Positions 46,429-56,900 of a stretch of 64,000 bases of DNA are shown here, piece by piece. The position numbers were made by a program, and so were the translations under genes. How positions within the stretch are numbered: the stretch's first letter is position 1; every line of letters starts with the position of its first letter. The DNA is taken from NCBI RefSeq assembly GCF_005877905.1, contig NZ_SWDV01000035.1, forward strand, positions 1-64,000, in the 5' to 3' direction. Under the pieces are notes generated by a model. It was given only the letters and a program-made list of their open reading frames with translations, was not told where the DNA came from and did not search any database. This stretch comes from Pseudomonas nicosulfuronedens (GTDB taxonomy: Bacteria; Pseudomonadota; Gammaproteobacteria; Pseudomonadales; Pseudomonadaceae).

Positions 46429-49400
46429 TTACCAGCTGTACTTGATACCCATCTGAACCTCGGTCTGGCGCTGTTCGCCCCGCGCCTTTTGCCCACCGAC
46501 GTGCCCCCAGGTGGTCCAGCCCTTGGCCAGCTCTGCCTGGGCGCCCACTTTCAACTCATAGACATCCGTAGCCAGGTCGGCGCTCTGGCTCTCGCCATTG
46601 AACGACATCGCCTGGGCCTTGCCGTTGTGCCACCAGTTGGCTTCCACGAACGGCTGCAGGCGTTTCTCGCTGGCATCCAGCGGGCGGGTAAAGGCCCTGG
46701 CGCCCAGGCGGGTGGTAACGTTGCTGCCGTTTTCCACCTTCACCTCCGTGCCATTGCCCTCCACATGCTTGTCGGCCATGTAGCGACTGACAATCACCTG
46801 GGCCTCCGGCTCGATGTACCAGGCATTCTGGCCGGACTGACCGAGTTCAAGGGTATAGCCAGCCTCCACCGAGCCAGTCAGGCTGCGCGACTTGTAGCGT
46901 TCGTCGGACAGGCTATCGCCACGGACGGTGTTGTCGAACCAGCCGAACTGCATCCAGCTATCGACATAGAGGCCGGTAGGCTTCGAGGCATCAGCGAACC
47001 AGGTGCCGTAAGCCCCCACGCTGTAGCCATCGACCTTGCCCTTGGACTTGGCGTTGATCAGCTTGGAGCTGACGTTGGTGTCAGCCTGGCCGGCACCCGC
47101 CATCACGCCGAAGTGAGTACGGCTGTCACCGTCGGTCCACTGCCCCAGTTCCGCGCCAATCTGCATCAGTTGGGTGCGGGTGGAAGAATGCACCTGATCG
47201 GCACCGGTGGAGCTGTCGAAACCACGGCCTACTACACGGGTCCAGACGGCCTGGTGATCCTTGCCGTTTCCATCGGTGCGCTGACGCTCGGTGAAGTCTA
47301 CTTCGCCCAGGCGGTCATGCAGGGTGTGTTGGAACATACCCAGAGCGGCCAATTCGTTCCCCAGATACGCCCCCACTTCCGGACGGTAGACCGGAGTCGC
47401 ATCCACCACGGGTTTAGCCGCCGGCTGCGGTGCCGGATTCGATTGCGGTTCGGGCTGCGAGGTCGGTTCAGGCTGCGACTCCGTTACCGGGTCAAGTGTC
47501 TGAACGGGATCGGGCGTCGCTACAGGGTCAGGAGTCACTACCGGGTCGGGCGTCGGTACCGGTTCAGGTTGCGGGCTCGGCTCTGGGGCCGGCAGAGGCT
47601 GAACCGGCGCTTCGGAGCGCAGATACCAGTTACCGTTGGCCGGGTCGACTTTGCCACCCTTGACCAGCAGGTACTCGCGAGCACCGGCGACTACCCGGCC
47701 GCTCAGGGCAAAATCACCGGCAGACTTGCCGCCGACCTGCACTACTTCGATACCATCCTGCTGGGTGTAGGCACCGCTGTCGGCAGTGGCATTGATCTTG
47801 ACCAGGGTCGCACCGGACGTATCGCCTTTCACCACCAGCTTGTCGGTGGCGGAATCGTCGTCACCCAGTTCGGTATCCAGCTCCAGGGTGCCGCCGTTGC
47901 CAACGTAATTGCCATCCACGCTCAGCGTGTCACCCGCGCGACCGTTGGCGAGGGTGATCAGACCGGCGTTGGCCAGATTGCCCTTGAGGCCGAAGGAGCC
48001 CTGGGTCATCGCCAGCGTGCTGGTCGGATCGATGAGCAGGCTGCCCAGGCCATTGCCGTTATCGCCCAGCAGCAGGTCACGCTGCAGATCCAGGCGGCTG
48101 GCATTGATCAGTTCGAACTGTTCGAAGTTGCGGAGCTGATCGGCGTTACCCGCATCGGCGGTATAGTCGTGAGCATCGAAGACCAGGGTGTCGGAACCGC
48201 CCTGGCCGCCATCCAGTACACCATGGGTGACGCTATTGCCGCGCACGGTAATCAGATCGTTGCCCGCACCGCCCAGCAGATCGCCATCAAGCACGCTGTC
48301 TTCCAGCAGGGCACTGTCGTTACCACCGCCCAGTTCGACGGAGCCCATGATCCTGCCGCCGCCGATGTTAGCGAAAACGCTGTCGCCTTCACCCAGGCGT
48401 ATGGCGGTGGCGTCCGGGCTGGCGGCTTGCAGGGTGCCTTTGTTGGTGAGCGTTGCGGGGTTTCCACTGACCAGAACCGCATCCGCGTTCGATGCCGTAA
48501 TCAGCGTGCCACTGGCGATCATCACGTTGTTGGCGGCATCAGCCTGTACGCCGATGCCTGCGCCGCTGATGGAGATTCGCGAGCCCACCAGAGACAAGTC
48601 GCCCGTGGTATTGGCGTAGACACCAGCCCCATTGCCAGTGACATCGATCACCCAGTTCGGCCCCAATTCCAGGCTGCCATTGCCGAGGCTGCCATCAACG
48701 TTGGACAGAGCGATGCCCTTGCCGCCGACCTGGCTGCTGACGATGACCCGGCCATGGGACGCCGCATCGAGATTGCTCTGCGACAGCAGCGCGGCCCCCG
48801 AGCCCTGCATTTCCAGGATGGCGCCATCCACCAGGACGTTGCCAGCAGCGGATTCGTTGGTGATCAGGTTGCCGTAGGAGGCGCCCTTGCCAGTGATATG
48901 GGCCGCCTCAGCGACAACCACACGCCCGGCGTCAGCCCCTACCAGTAAGCCTGACGCGCCGTTGTCGACGGTGATGTCATCCGCCGTGGTCAGGGTTGCG
49001 CCTCCATGCACGTAGATACCGGCCTTGCCGTCATCGACTGTGATCTTGCCATGCTTGCCACTGGCGTCGGCGGAAATGGTCGAGCCTGTCCCCACTACCT
49101 CGATCGCGGTGCCATGGGATACGTGGATATCGCCGGCATTGATCAGTTCGGCACCGTTCCTGACGACGAATCCGGTCACATCCCGAGCCGCGCCGATCAC
49201 GACCTCAGCCAGATTGGTGAAGATCGAGTCGCCTCGGTCCACCGCAGCACCAGTCAGATCGTATTTGACGTCATCTACCACGACAGCGGTGGTCCCGTCG
49301 GCCAGGCTCAATGTCGCCGCACCGCTCATCTGCCCAGTGGCACCGCCTTCGATCTTCAGTGCGGTGGCCCCCTTGCCCGATACCGTGATGTTCATGTTAT

Positions 49401-51773
49401 CGAGGTTGGCAGTGGAGCCTGCGCCCGTTACCTGCAACGCTGTGGAGCCATCACCCGAGGCGATCAGCCTGGCATTGGCATTGTTGTTGATCCGCGCGCC
49501 ATCCTCGATGCGGAACAGCGTCGAGCCTTGCGTCGACACATCGAGTCCTGCGGGAGGTGCCTGGTTGATATCCATCGAGGAGCCGGCGCCATAGGCGAAG
49601 AAGCCAATCTGATCCTTGCCGGACAGGAAATTGACCGAGCCACCGGATACTGTCAGGTTCGCTCCTCCACGGGAGTGCACGCCAATGGCCCCATCTCCCG
49701 ACAGGTTCACTGCCCCACCGGCAATGTCGATGCGAGTGCCGACGCCTTCGGCCCAGGCTCCATAGTTGCGAAGCCCAGTGGCGCCCATGTCCCCGGCTAC
49801 GTTAACGGTACCGTTATTGACGATCCTGGCGTTGCCGGAAACCGCGCCGCTACCCTGGTCGACCGTCGTCGCCTTGAGGCCCTTGCCGTTCAGCCCGTTG
49901 AGGTTGATGGTGCCGGCGTTCACCGCACTGGTGGAGCGATAGCTGTACAGTGCGATGTTCTCGGCCGGAGAGTCCTCGACGACGCCATTCACATCGATCA
50001 CCCCGGTGCTGGTGTTCACCACTGCGCCAGTGGACGCGGCGTCATAGATGCCAATGGAACCCTGGGCGCGGGAACCCAGCACGATGTGCCCGGCGTTGCT
50101 CGCCGATGCGGAGCTCTCGACATGCACACCCACCATCTGGGTAATGCCGTTGTCGAAATCGCCCGCAGGAGCCGTCTTGTCGTACTGATTGCCACGGCCA
50201 AGGTAGATCTCGCCGCCTTGTGCGTTGGTGAATGCGCCGCTGTTCGCCACATGCACAGCCACGGAGCGAATGCCGACTCCGGTGATGTTGTCGGTTCCCG
50301 GATTGACGTTGATGATGCCGGTATTGCTTCCGGTAGCCCCCCAGGTCACTCGCATCCCCGTCGACTGGGGCCCGTCGAGATTGAGGATGCCATTGTTCTG
50401 CACCGTCGCCCCGGAACCCGTGGCTATCATCCCCAGGTGGTTCCCAACCGGCAGAGTCGGGTTCACCGGCTCGATACTGCCAGTGGCACCGATAAAGGAG
50501 CCAATATTGGCGACGCCGTTATTGATCGCGTGACTTCCAGCCGCAGCATACATCGCATATTGCGTATCGCCGTTGCCGCCACGCTGCGAGCCGAGCGAGC
50601 CATTATTGGTGACCGTCCCCCCTGCTCGGCCAGCATGACCGCTCCGATAGTGCCGGTGGCGTTGGTGGAGATCGCGGTGGCATCCAGTACCGCACCCTCG
50701 GCGATGGTGCCGGAGGCATTGCGACCGGTCGCGCGAATCACCGCGCGGGAGCCGATCGGCGTATAGACCTCATCGCTACGATCAGCAGGACCGTTGGTAT
50801 AGGTAATCGAGCGCGAAGTGTTGCTATAGGCGCGCTTGAATTGGGACTCGTAGCTTGCCGGGTCAAGCTGCCCGGTCTGCAACCTGGAAACGAGGAAGTC
50901 GTTGTACGCACGTAGTTCGGCTGCGTTGCTGACCGTGTGCGAGGATCCATCGAAAGCCGTGAAAGTCCCGCTGTAGGCCGAGAAGGCGAAGGTCGCGGTA
51001 TTGGTGGTGGAGCCGCCCAGCACTGCGCTGGTCACGCTGCCCATGTTCACCTTGTTGCTCGATTGCCAGACCACTGAACTGGGCGCCGAACCCGTACCAT
51101 CGGCAACGAAGAGCGAGGAATTCTTGGCGACCATATTGATCGAATTGCCGCTCGCGTCGCTCACGCCACCATTCCCCAGGTTGACGTTCAGTGTCCCGCC
51201 GGTGCGGTCCACCTGGCCGATACGCGTGTCAACATACTGCTGCCCCTCGACAGCCGTGTTGGTGATGATCGAATACGAGTTCACCCCCAGGCCAGTGGCA
51301 AAACTGTCGGCGATGTTGGCGTTGTCATAAACCGATACGGTACGGGTTCCGCCGGTGATCGGGTCCGATACAACGAGTGTCTGGCTACGAGTACCGATAT
51401 TGACGACCAGCGAAGCAGGATTGCTGGAATCGGCATACTCCTGGCCAGCCACAATCTGGCCCCGCGCCAGAAGCGTCGACAGCAAGACCGCGCCACCGTT
51501 TCCCGTAATACCACGCTGGATCTGGGTACCAGACCCGATCAGCGTCACGCTGGCACCTTGCGATACGGTTGTCGTGCAAGCAGTACTGTCACAACGTTTG
51601 GGATCCAGGTCCTCCAGGGCAACGGTGGCCGCACCGACTGGCTGCATGGCAAAAGCCGCCAGGGCAGCGAAAACTCCCACGCTGCCACTCTTCGTGCATC
51701 CCACGGCCCATTCGGAAGCCACTACCCAAAGCCCGGTGACGCTGTTACGAACGACGCGATAGATCTTGTTCAT
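46429..51773 (-). pseudogene. Type Va autotransporter adhesin, frameshifted
   Basis: The locus encodes one large autotransporter (about 1780 residues) split by a single-base frameshift. The N-terminal part (50463-51773) has an extended signal peptide region, MNKIYRVVRNSVTGLWVV, cleaved near GAA49. The C-terminal part (46429 to about 50620, first ATG 50553) has a beta-helix passenger of NxGxIxV-type repeats, a Pro-Glu-rich linker around 47440-47600 and a 12-strand barrel ending in YSW. Adding one G to the six-G run at 50617-50622 restores a single frame (QGG-TVTNNGS). The break may be phase variation, a real mutation or a sequencing error. Confidence 0.85.
50617..50622. repeat. C6 tract at the autotransporter frameshift
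   Basis: Six C residues on the + strand (G6 in the coding strand) sit exactly where the two autotransporter reading frames meet. Seven would restore the frame. Homopolymer tracts are typical phase-variation or sequencing-error sites. Confidence 0.75.
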
Positions 51774-51906
51774 GATGAGAGGAACCTATGCCGGAAGTGA
51801 AAGGGCCTATCCACGCAAGGCGTCGCGGGATGGCGTCATGGGCATAGGTTCGTTCTCTGCCTCCAAACGCTGTATCAGGGTTCTCTCGTCTTTTACGTAT
51901 CGAATG

Positions 51907-51920
51907 TAGGAATCATCTGA
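51907..51920. promoter_or_regulatory. NarL/GacA-like dyad, copy 3
   Basis: TAGGA-ATCA-TCTGA preceded by CGAATG lies about 135 bp before the autotransporter start and beyond the terminator of the neighbouring operon. It fits an activator site for the autotransporter. Confidence 0.4.
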
Positions 51921-51954
51921 AGTACCCCCTTCCCGGCCGGCGCCAGAAGACATG

Positions 51955-51980
51955 AAAAAGCCCGGCCAATGGCCGGGCTT
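51955..51980 (-). terminator. Terminator of the trimeric-adhesin operon
   Basis: A stem AAGCCCGGCC/GGCCGGGCTT with a short AT loop is followed by TTTTT on the minus strand, 33 bp after the lipoprotein stop. Confidence 0.88.
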
Positions 51981-52012
51981 CAGGGGTGTGACAATCTCGC
52001 GATCCAGGTTTG

Positions 52013-52960
52013 TCAGGGTGCCAACAGCTTGCCAACCTCCGGATCGAAATAGGCAACGTTCAGCGCATAGTCCTGCCCCATCAGCTTGCCCTCACCGAAC
52101 CACATCACATCGCTCTGGGTCAGGCGCAGGTTATTGCCGTCGAACTCGAAGAAGCTGCCATCGCTGCCCCGGAAGACCATGGCGCCGCCGTCCAGACGCA
52201 CCATGTCGAAGCGCACGCCCTTGGGCACTTGAGCCTTGACGCGCTCCAGGTAGACCGGCGCCAGGCGAGCGAAGAGTTGCATGGCCTGCTTGCGGTACTC
52301 GCCCAGGGTCAGGCCGGGGCGGCTCTGCAGTTGGCTGGCGATCAGGGCGAAGATGTCGGCATTGGCACGGGCCACGGCGAGCTTCACCGGCAGTACCTGG
52401 CTGAGGGCGGCGGTATCGAGTTGCTGAACGGTACGGGACTCAGGCTTAGTGGCGGGCTTGACCTTGGCCTTGGCGTTATCGGCCGGCGCTTTGTCGGTAA
52501 CCGTCACGCTCTTCATGTACTCACTGGCATCCGGCGCGAGCATCACGCTGGTGGCCAGGTAGGCGGCGCAGGCGGAGGTCTGTGCGGCCTTGTCACCATT
52601 GACCAGCAGAGAAAGCGGATGGCCCGTGCTCGGTAGCTTGGCCGGGTCGATGCTGCGCTGGCCCAGGAAGGCGTTGACCTGCCCCTGGGTCAACTCACCA
52701 CGGGCCAGGCCGCAGATCTGAGCCATGATCTGCGGGTCGCGCTTGCCATCGAAGGCTGGCACCAGGGAGAACACGGCATTGCGGATGATCGGCAACGCCG
52801 GCAGGTTCAGACGTACTGAGGCATCGGAGGAAGCGCTGGTGGCCGCTTCGGACCTGGTAGTCGTGGCAGGTTGTGCGGCAGCCGGTTTGTGTTCCTGCTG
52901 GCAGCCGGCAATAGCGGCCGTTCCGATCAGGAGTGCGGCGATCAGGGGTTTGAGTTGCAT
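52013..52960 (-). CDS. Island lipoprotein, paralog 1
   Basis: A 315-residue lipoprotein with lipobox IAGC (Cys20). The mature part carries LPALPIIRNAVFSL, ICGLARGELTQGQV and RANADIFALIA, and ends with WFGEGKLMGQDY. The protein at 62090-62977 is a clear paralog with the same blocks. No named domain is recognised. It is the third gene after the trimeric adhesin and the TpgA-like gene, so it probably helps adhesin export or anchoring. Confidence 0.85.
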   Translation of the reverse strand: MQLKPLIAALLIGTAAIAGCQQEHKPAAAQPATTTRSEAATSASSDASVRLNLPALPIIRNAVFSLVPAFDGKRDPQIMAQICGLARGELTQGQVNAFLGQRSIDPAKLPSTGHPLSLLVNGDKAAQTSACAAYLATSVMLAPDASEYMKSVTVTDKAPADNAKAKVKPATKPESRTVQQLDTAALSQVLPVKLAVARANADIFALIASQLQSRPGLTLGEYRKQAMQLFARLAPVYLERVKAQVPKGVRFDMVRLDGGAMVFRGSDGSFFEFDGNNLRLTQSDVMWFGEGKLMGQDYALNVAYFDPEVGKLLAP

Positions 52961-53085
52961 GGAGTGTTACCTCGGAACATAAGTGGCCCACCGGCAGCGC
53001 TGTGCGCGGTCCCTCGGCGCTTCGATCCATGGGGTACGGTGGGAAGTCGGCGACGACAGCCTTGCGCTGCCGCCGCCGAGCAGGG

Positions 53086-53892
53086 TTATTGCTGAGTGCT
53101 CTGGATGGCGATGGTGGTGCGGCGGTTGGGGGCCAGGCAGTCGATGACCGCGGCGGTCTTCGGCCCCGGGCAGCTCACCAGTGGCTCGGCAGGGCCGCGT
53201 CCATCGACGGTGATGATCGAACCCGGTACGCCACGCGACTCGAAGTAATCGCGTACCGCATTGGCACGACGCAGCGACAGGGCGTTGTTGCTCGCGGCGC
53301 TACCGATACGGTCGGTGTAGCCGACGATGTCGATGGACTGCACCTGTACCCGGCTCATCTTCGCTACCACGTCGTCCAGGGCGGCGATGCCCAACGGACG
53401 CAGGGTTGCACTGCCAAAGCCAAAGGTGGCATCAGCAGACAAGGTGATGTGTTGTACCTGCTTGTTGTCCGGCTTCTGCTCGACCACGGCCGGCGCCATG
53501 CAGTCGGTGGGCAGGAAGTGGAAGGACTGGGCGAGCATGTCCTTGTCGAACAGCACCTTGTACTGGCAGACCTTGTCCGGCTGGCCGTTGGGCTGACGGA
53601 ACTTGAGGATGTAGTCCCACTCGCGGACGAAGAACATGCCTTCGCTGAACTGCGGATGGCCAATGAGCTCCATCACTTGTTTCTTGGTCATGCCCGGGCC
53701 GATCTTGCCCAGGTTTTCCAGGTTGACGTAATAGCCCTCGGGCATGGACGCACTGGTCATGGCGGGGAAGATCGGATCGGCGGTCTTGCCGGCATCGTCG
53801 ACCTTGCTGACGGTGCCGCAGGCGCTGACCAGGGCGACCGCAGCGGCGGCCACCGCCAGGCGCAGGCCGGTGCGGAAATATTGCTTGTTCAT
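53086..53892 (-). CDS. TpgA-like SmpA/OmlA-OmpA lipoprotein
   Basis: A 268-residue lipoprotein (lipobox LVSAC, Cys25). An SmpA/OmlA (BamE-like) domain spans about residues 55-125 (KIGPGMTKKQVMELIGHPQF), and an OmpA-like peptidoglycan-binding domain spans about 150-265 (DIVGYTDRIGSAASNNALSLRRANAV, NRRTTIAI). This architecture and its position right after a trimeric autotransporter match TpgA of Acinetobacter, which anchors the adhesin Ata and supports its surface display. It lies 72 bp after the adhesin stop on the same strand. Confidence 0.88.
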   Translation of the reverse strand: MNKQYFRTGLRLAVAAAAVALVSACGTVSKVDDAGKTADPIFPAMTSASMPEGYYVNLENLGKIGPGMTKKQVMELIGHPQFSEGMFFVREWDYILKFRQPNGQPDKVCQYKVLFDKDMLAQSFHFLPTDCMAPAVVEQKPDNKQVQHITLSADATFGFGSATLRPLGIAALDDVVAKMSRVQVQSIDIVGYTDRIGSAASNNALSLRRANAVRDYFESRGVPGSIITVDGRGPAEPLVSCPGPKTAAVIDCLAPNRRTTIAIQSTQQ

Positions 53893-53964
53893 GTTGAGTA
53901 ACCTCTGAATTCTGTCCAGGAAGGGCCCGGCTTGCGCCGGACCCTTGTCCTCAGGAGTGGCGGC

Positions 53965-56900
53965 TTACCACTGGTAGCCCACGCCGACCGACACGCCGAA
54001 CTCGCCTTGCGTGTCCGTGTTGGCGGACAGCTTGGTGACCCACTTGCCGTTGTCGGAGATGCGCGACACACCGATAGCCAGGGCTTGCTGACCGCGGTAG
54101 TTGCCGGCACCGACCGAGGCCATGCTGGCCCCCGGCACGTACGGCTGTGGCAGGGTGGCAGCAGCCAGGGCTCCGGCGATACCGGCGCTGAGGATGTCGT
54201 CCTGCTTGTTCAGGTCGTGCTTCAGGTCGCTGTAGACCTGGTTGATGCTGTTGTTGATGTCACCAGTGGCCTTGTTCAGCTGAGCCAGGTTCACCGCGTC
54301 GGTATCGGCGGTGCCCGCCGCGACATGGGTAATCTGACGCTCAGCACCGGCGCTGCCGACCGACACACTGTTGTCACGATCAGTCGCCGAGTTGGCGCCA
54401 ATGGCCACCGAGTTGTTGTGGGTTGCCTTGGCGTTGCTGCCAATGGCCGTGCTGTTGTCAGCCGAGGCCACTGCACCGGCGCCGCCGGCTGTGGAGTCCT
54501 TGCCAGTCGGCTTGGGCTTGGGCAGGTTGCTGGTGTTGTTCACCTGGAACATGCCGTCCTTGCCTTCGGTGACATTGTTGACCGTGGTGTTGGTCTGGTT
54601 GAGCTGCGCCATGTTCACCGCATCGCTGTCGTTCACACCGGCCGCGACGTTGGTGATGGTGGTACCGCCCTGCTTGGTCTCCGAGTTGTAGGTATCGCCG
54701 TTGAGCGTCACGCTGTTGTGGGTGCTGTTGTCGTAGCTCACCGCGTTGGCGGTGGCCGAGCCAATGGCGCCCTTGAGCTGCGCTACGTTGACCGCGTCGC
54801 TGTCAGCGCTGCCGGCGGCTACGCCGGTGATCTGACGGAAGATGCCGTTGTCGGCATCGCCCACGCTGACCGCGCCACGCGTGCTGGTAGTCGCGTCGAT
54901 TGCATCCACCTGTTCGGCGCTGGCACTGGCCGGGGTGTATCCCTTCACACCCGCTTCCACGCTGGCCACCGAGTCGCTGCCCAGGGCCACGCCACCATCG
55001 GTCGAAGCCTTGGCGTTCACACCGGCCGCCAGGGAGTTGTTCCCGGTGGCACCGTCGTTGGCGAAGTTGCCGCCCTGCACACCACCATCGTTGACGCTGT
55101 AGTAGTGGGTCTTGGACGCCGCGACAGTGTCGTTGAGCTGGTCGACGTTGACCGCATCGGTGCCTTTCTCGCCCGCCGCCACATTGCTGATGGTGGTGCC
55201 AGCGTCGCCGCCAGCCAGGGTGATGTGGTTGTAGTTCACCGTCCCATCGCTGTTGACGTCGTACTTCACCGAGCCTTTGTCCAGCACATCGATGTTGTTG
55301 TTGATGCTATCGATGGCGCTGTTGGTGGCGAACAGTTGCGAGCCGTTCACCGCGTCGGTGCTGTCCGCGCTCAGGCGGCCGGCGGCGACGTTGGTGATGG
55401 TGCGTTCCTTGCCCTTGCTACCCACACTCACGGTGCTCAGCGGATCGAAGCCGGCGAAGTTGTAGGTAGTGCCCGCAATAGTCGTGCTGGCAGTGCCCAC
55501 AGCCGCGTCGGTCACCGAGTCTGCACCCAGTGCCACGTCATCCTTGTTGTTGGCCTTGGCCTCACGACCCAGTGCCAGGCTGCTTTCGCCGATGGAGGTG
55601 GCGTTGTAGCCCACCGCCGTGCTGCCCTGGCCCTGCGCCGAGGAGTCAGCCAGGTCCAGACCGGTATCGTTGGTGCGGACATAGCGGATGCCACGGCCGT
55701 TGATCTCGGTGTACTCGGCGGTCTGGTCACCGGCGAAGTTGTTGATGGTGTTGCCCAGGTTGGTAACGTTGGTGTTGGTTTCGAACAGCTGCGAACCATT
55801 GATCGCGTCAGTGCTGTCGGCCGATACATCGCCCGCCGCCACGTTGGTGATCTTGGTGCCGTTGTCACCGCCCGCCAGGGTGACGCTGTCGTAATTGACG
55901 GTGCCGTCCGGGTTGACGTCGTACTTGACCGCGCCCTTGTCCAGGTTGTCGACGTTGATGTTCAGGTTGTCGATGGCCTGGTTGGAAGCGAACAGCTGCG
56001 AGCCGTTCACCGCGTCGGTGCTGTCCGCGCTCAGGCGGCCGGCGGCGACGTTGGTGATGGTGCGCTCGTTGCCCACGCTGCCCACGGAAACGGTGCTGGT
56101 CGGTGCGGTACCGGCGAAGTTGTAGGTGGTGCCGGCAATGGTGGTACTGGCAGTGCCTACCGCTGCATCGGTCACCGAGCCTGCGCCCAGTGCCACGTCA
56201 TTGGCGTTATAAGTCGTAGCACCATAGCCCATGGCAAGGCTGTTGCTACCCGTTGCCGAAGAATAATCACCTATCGCTGTAGAGTTCTTGTCAGCTGCAT
56301 GAGCCATGACGCCAATGGCTGTGGACTGGTCCCCGGCGGCAAGCGTATTGTTACCGATCGCCGTGGAGGATAAGCCTTTGGCAGATGCGCCGGGGCCATT
56401 TGCAATAGCATTTTCACCGCTGGCGTTGGCCCAGGAGCCAATGGCAACGGAATTTCCACCGGTAGCCGTTACAGACGAACCCAGAGCCATATCACCTTCA
56501 TTCTGGGTGAACGCGTTCGAACCAAAAGAAACCGCGAACTTGGCATTCGCCGTAGTGTGATTGCCCACGGCAATGGAGCTGGTATCGGCCGCGACGTTGT
56601 ACGAACCAAGGCCTATACCGCCATTTTGGCTCGTATTGGCGATACCTATTGCAATGCTATTACCGCCAACTGCGGAAGAGCTGTCACCAATCGCAATTGA
56701 AGAAGTCCCCGATGCATTGGCACGAACCCCAGCTGCAATCGCATTGACACCCGTGGCCCCATCATTGTTGTAGTTCGCTCCTGTCGTACCGCCGTCATTC
56801 ACGCTGTAATAATGCGCAGCATTGACGGTGGCATTCTTGAGCTGGGAAACGTTCACTGCATCGGTGTCAGCCGTACCCGCCGTCAGGCCAGTGATCTTGC

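Noticed and set aside
46393-50766. Long + strand open frames (851 and 586 codons)
   Set aside because: They lie antisense to the autotransporter, whose signal region and barrel are recognisable. No ribosome sites or known motifs were seen.
53932-56373. 813-codon + strand frame rich in Val, Gly, Asp and His
   Set aside because: Shadow of the trimeric adhesin repeats. The minus-strand protein has the family signal peptide, necks and anchor.
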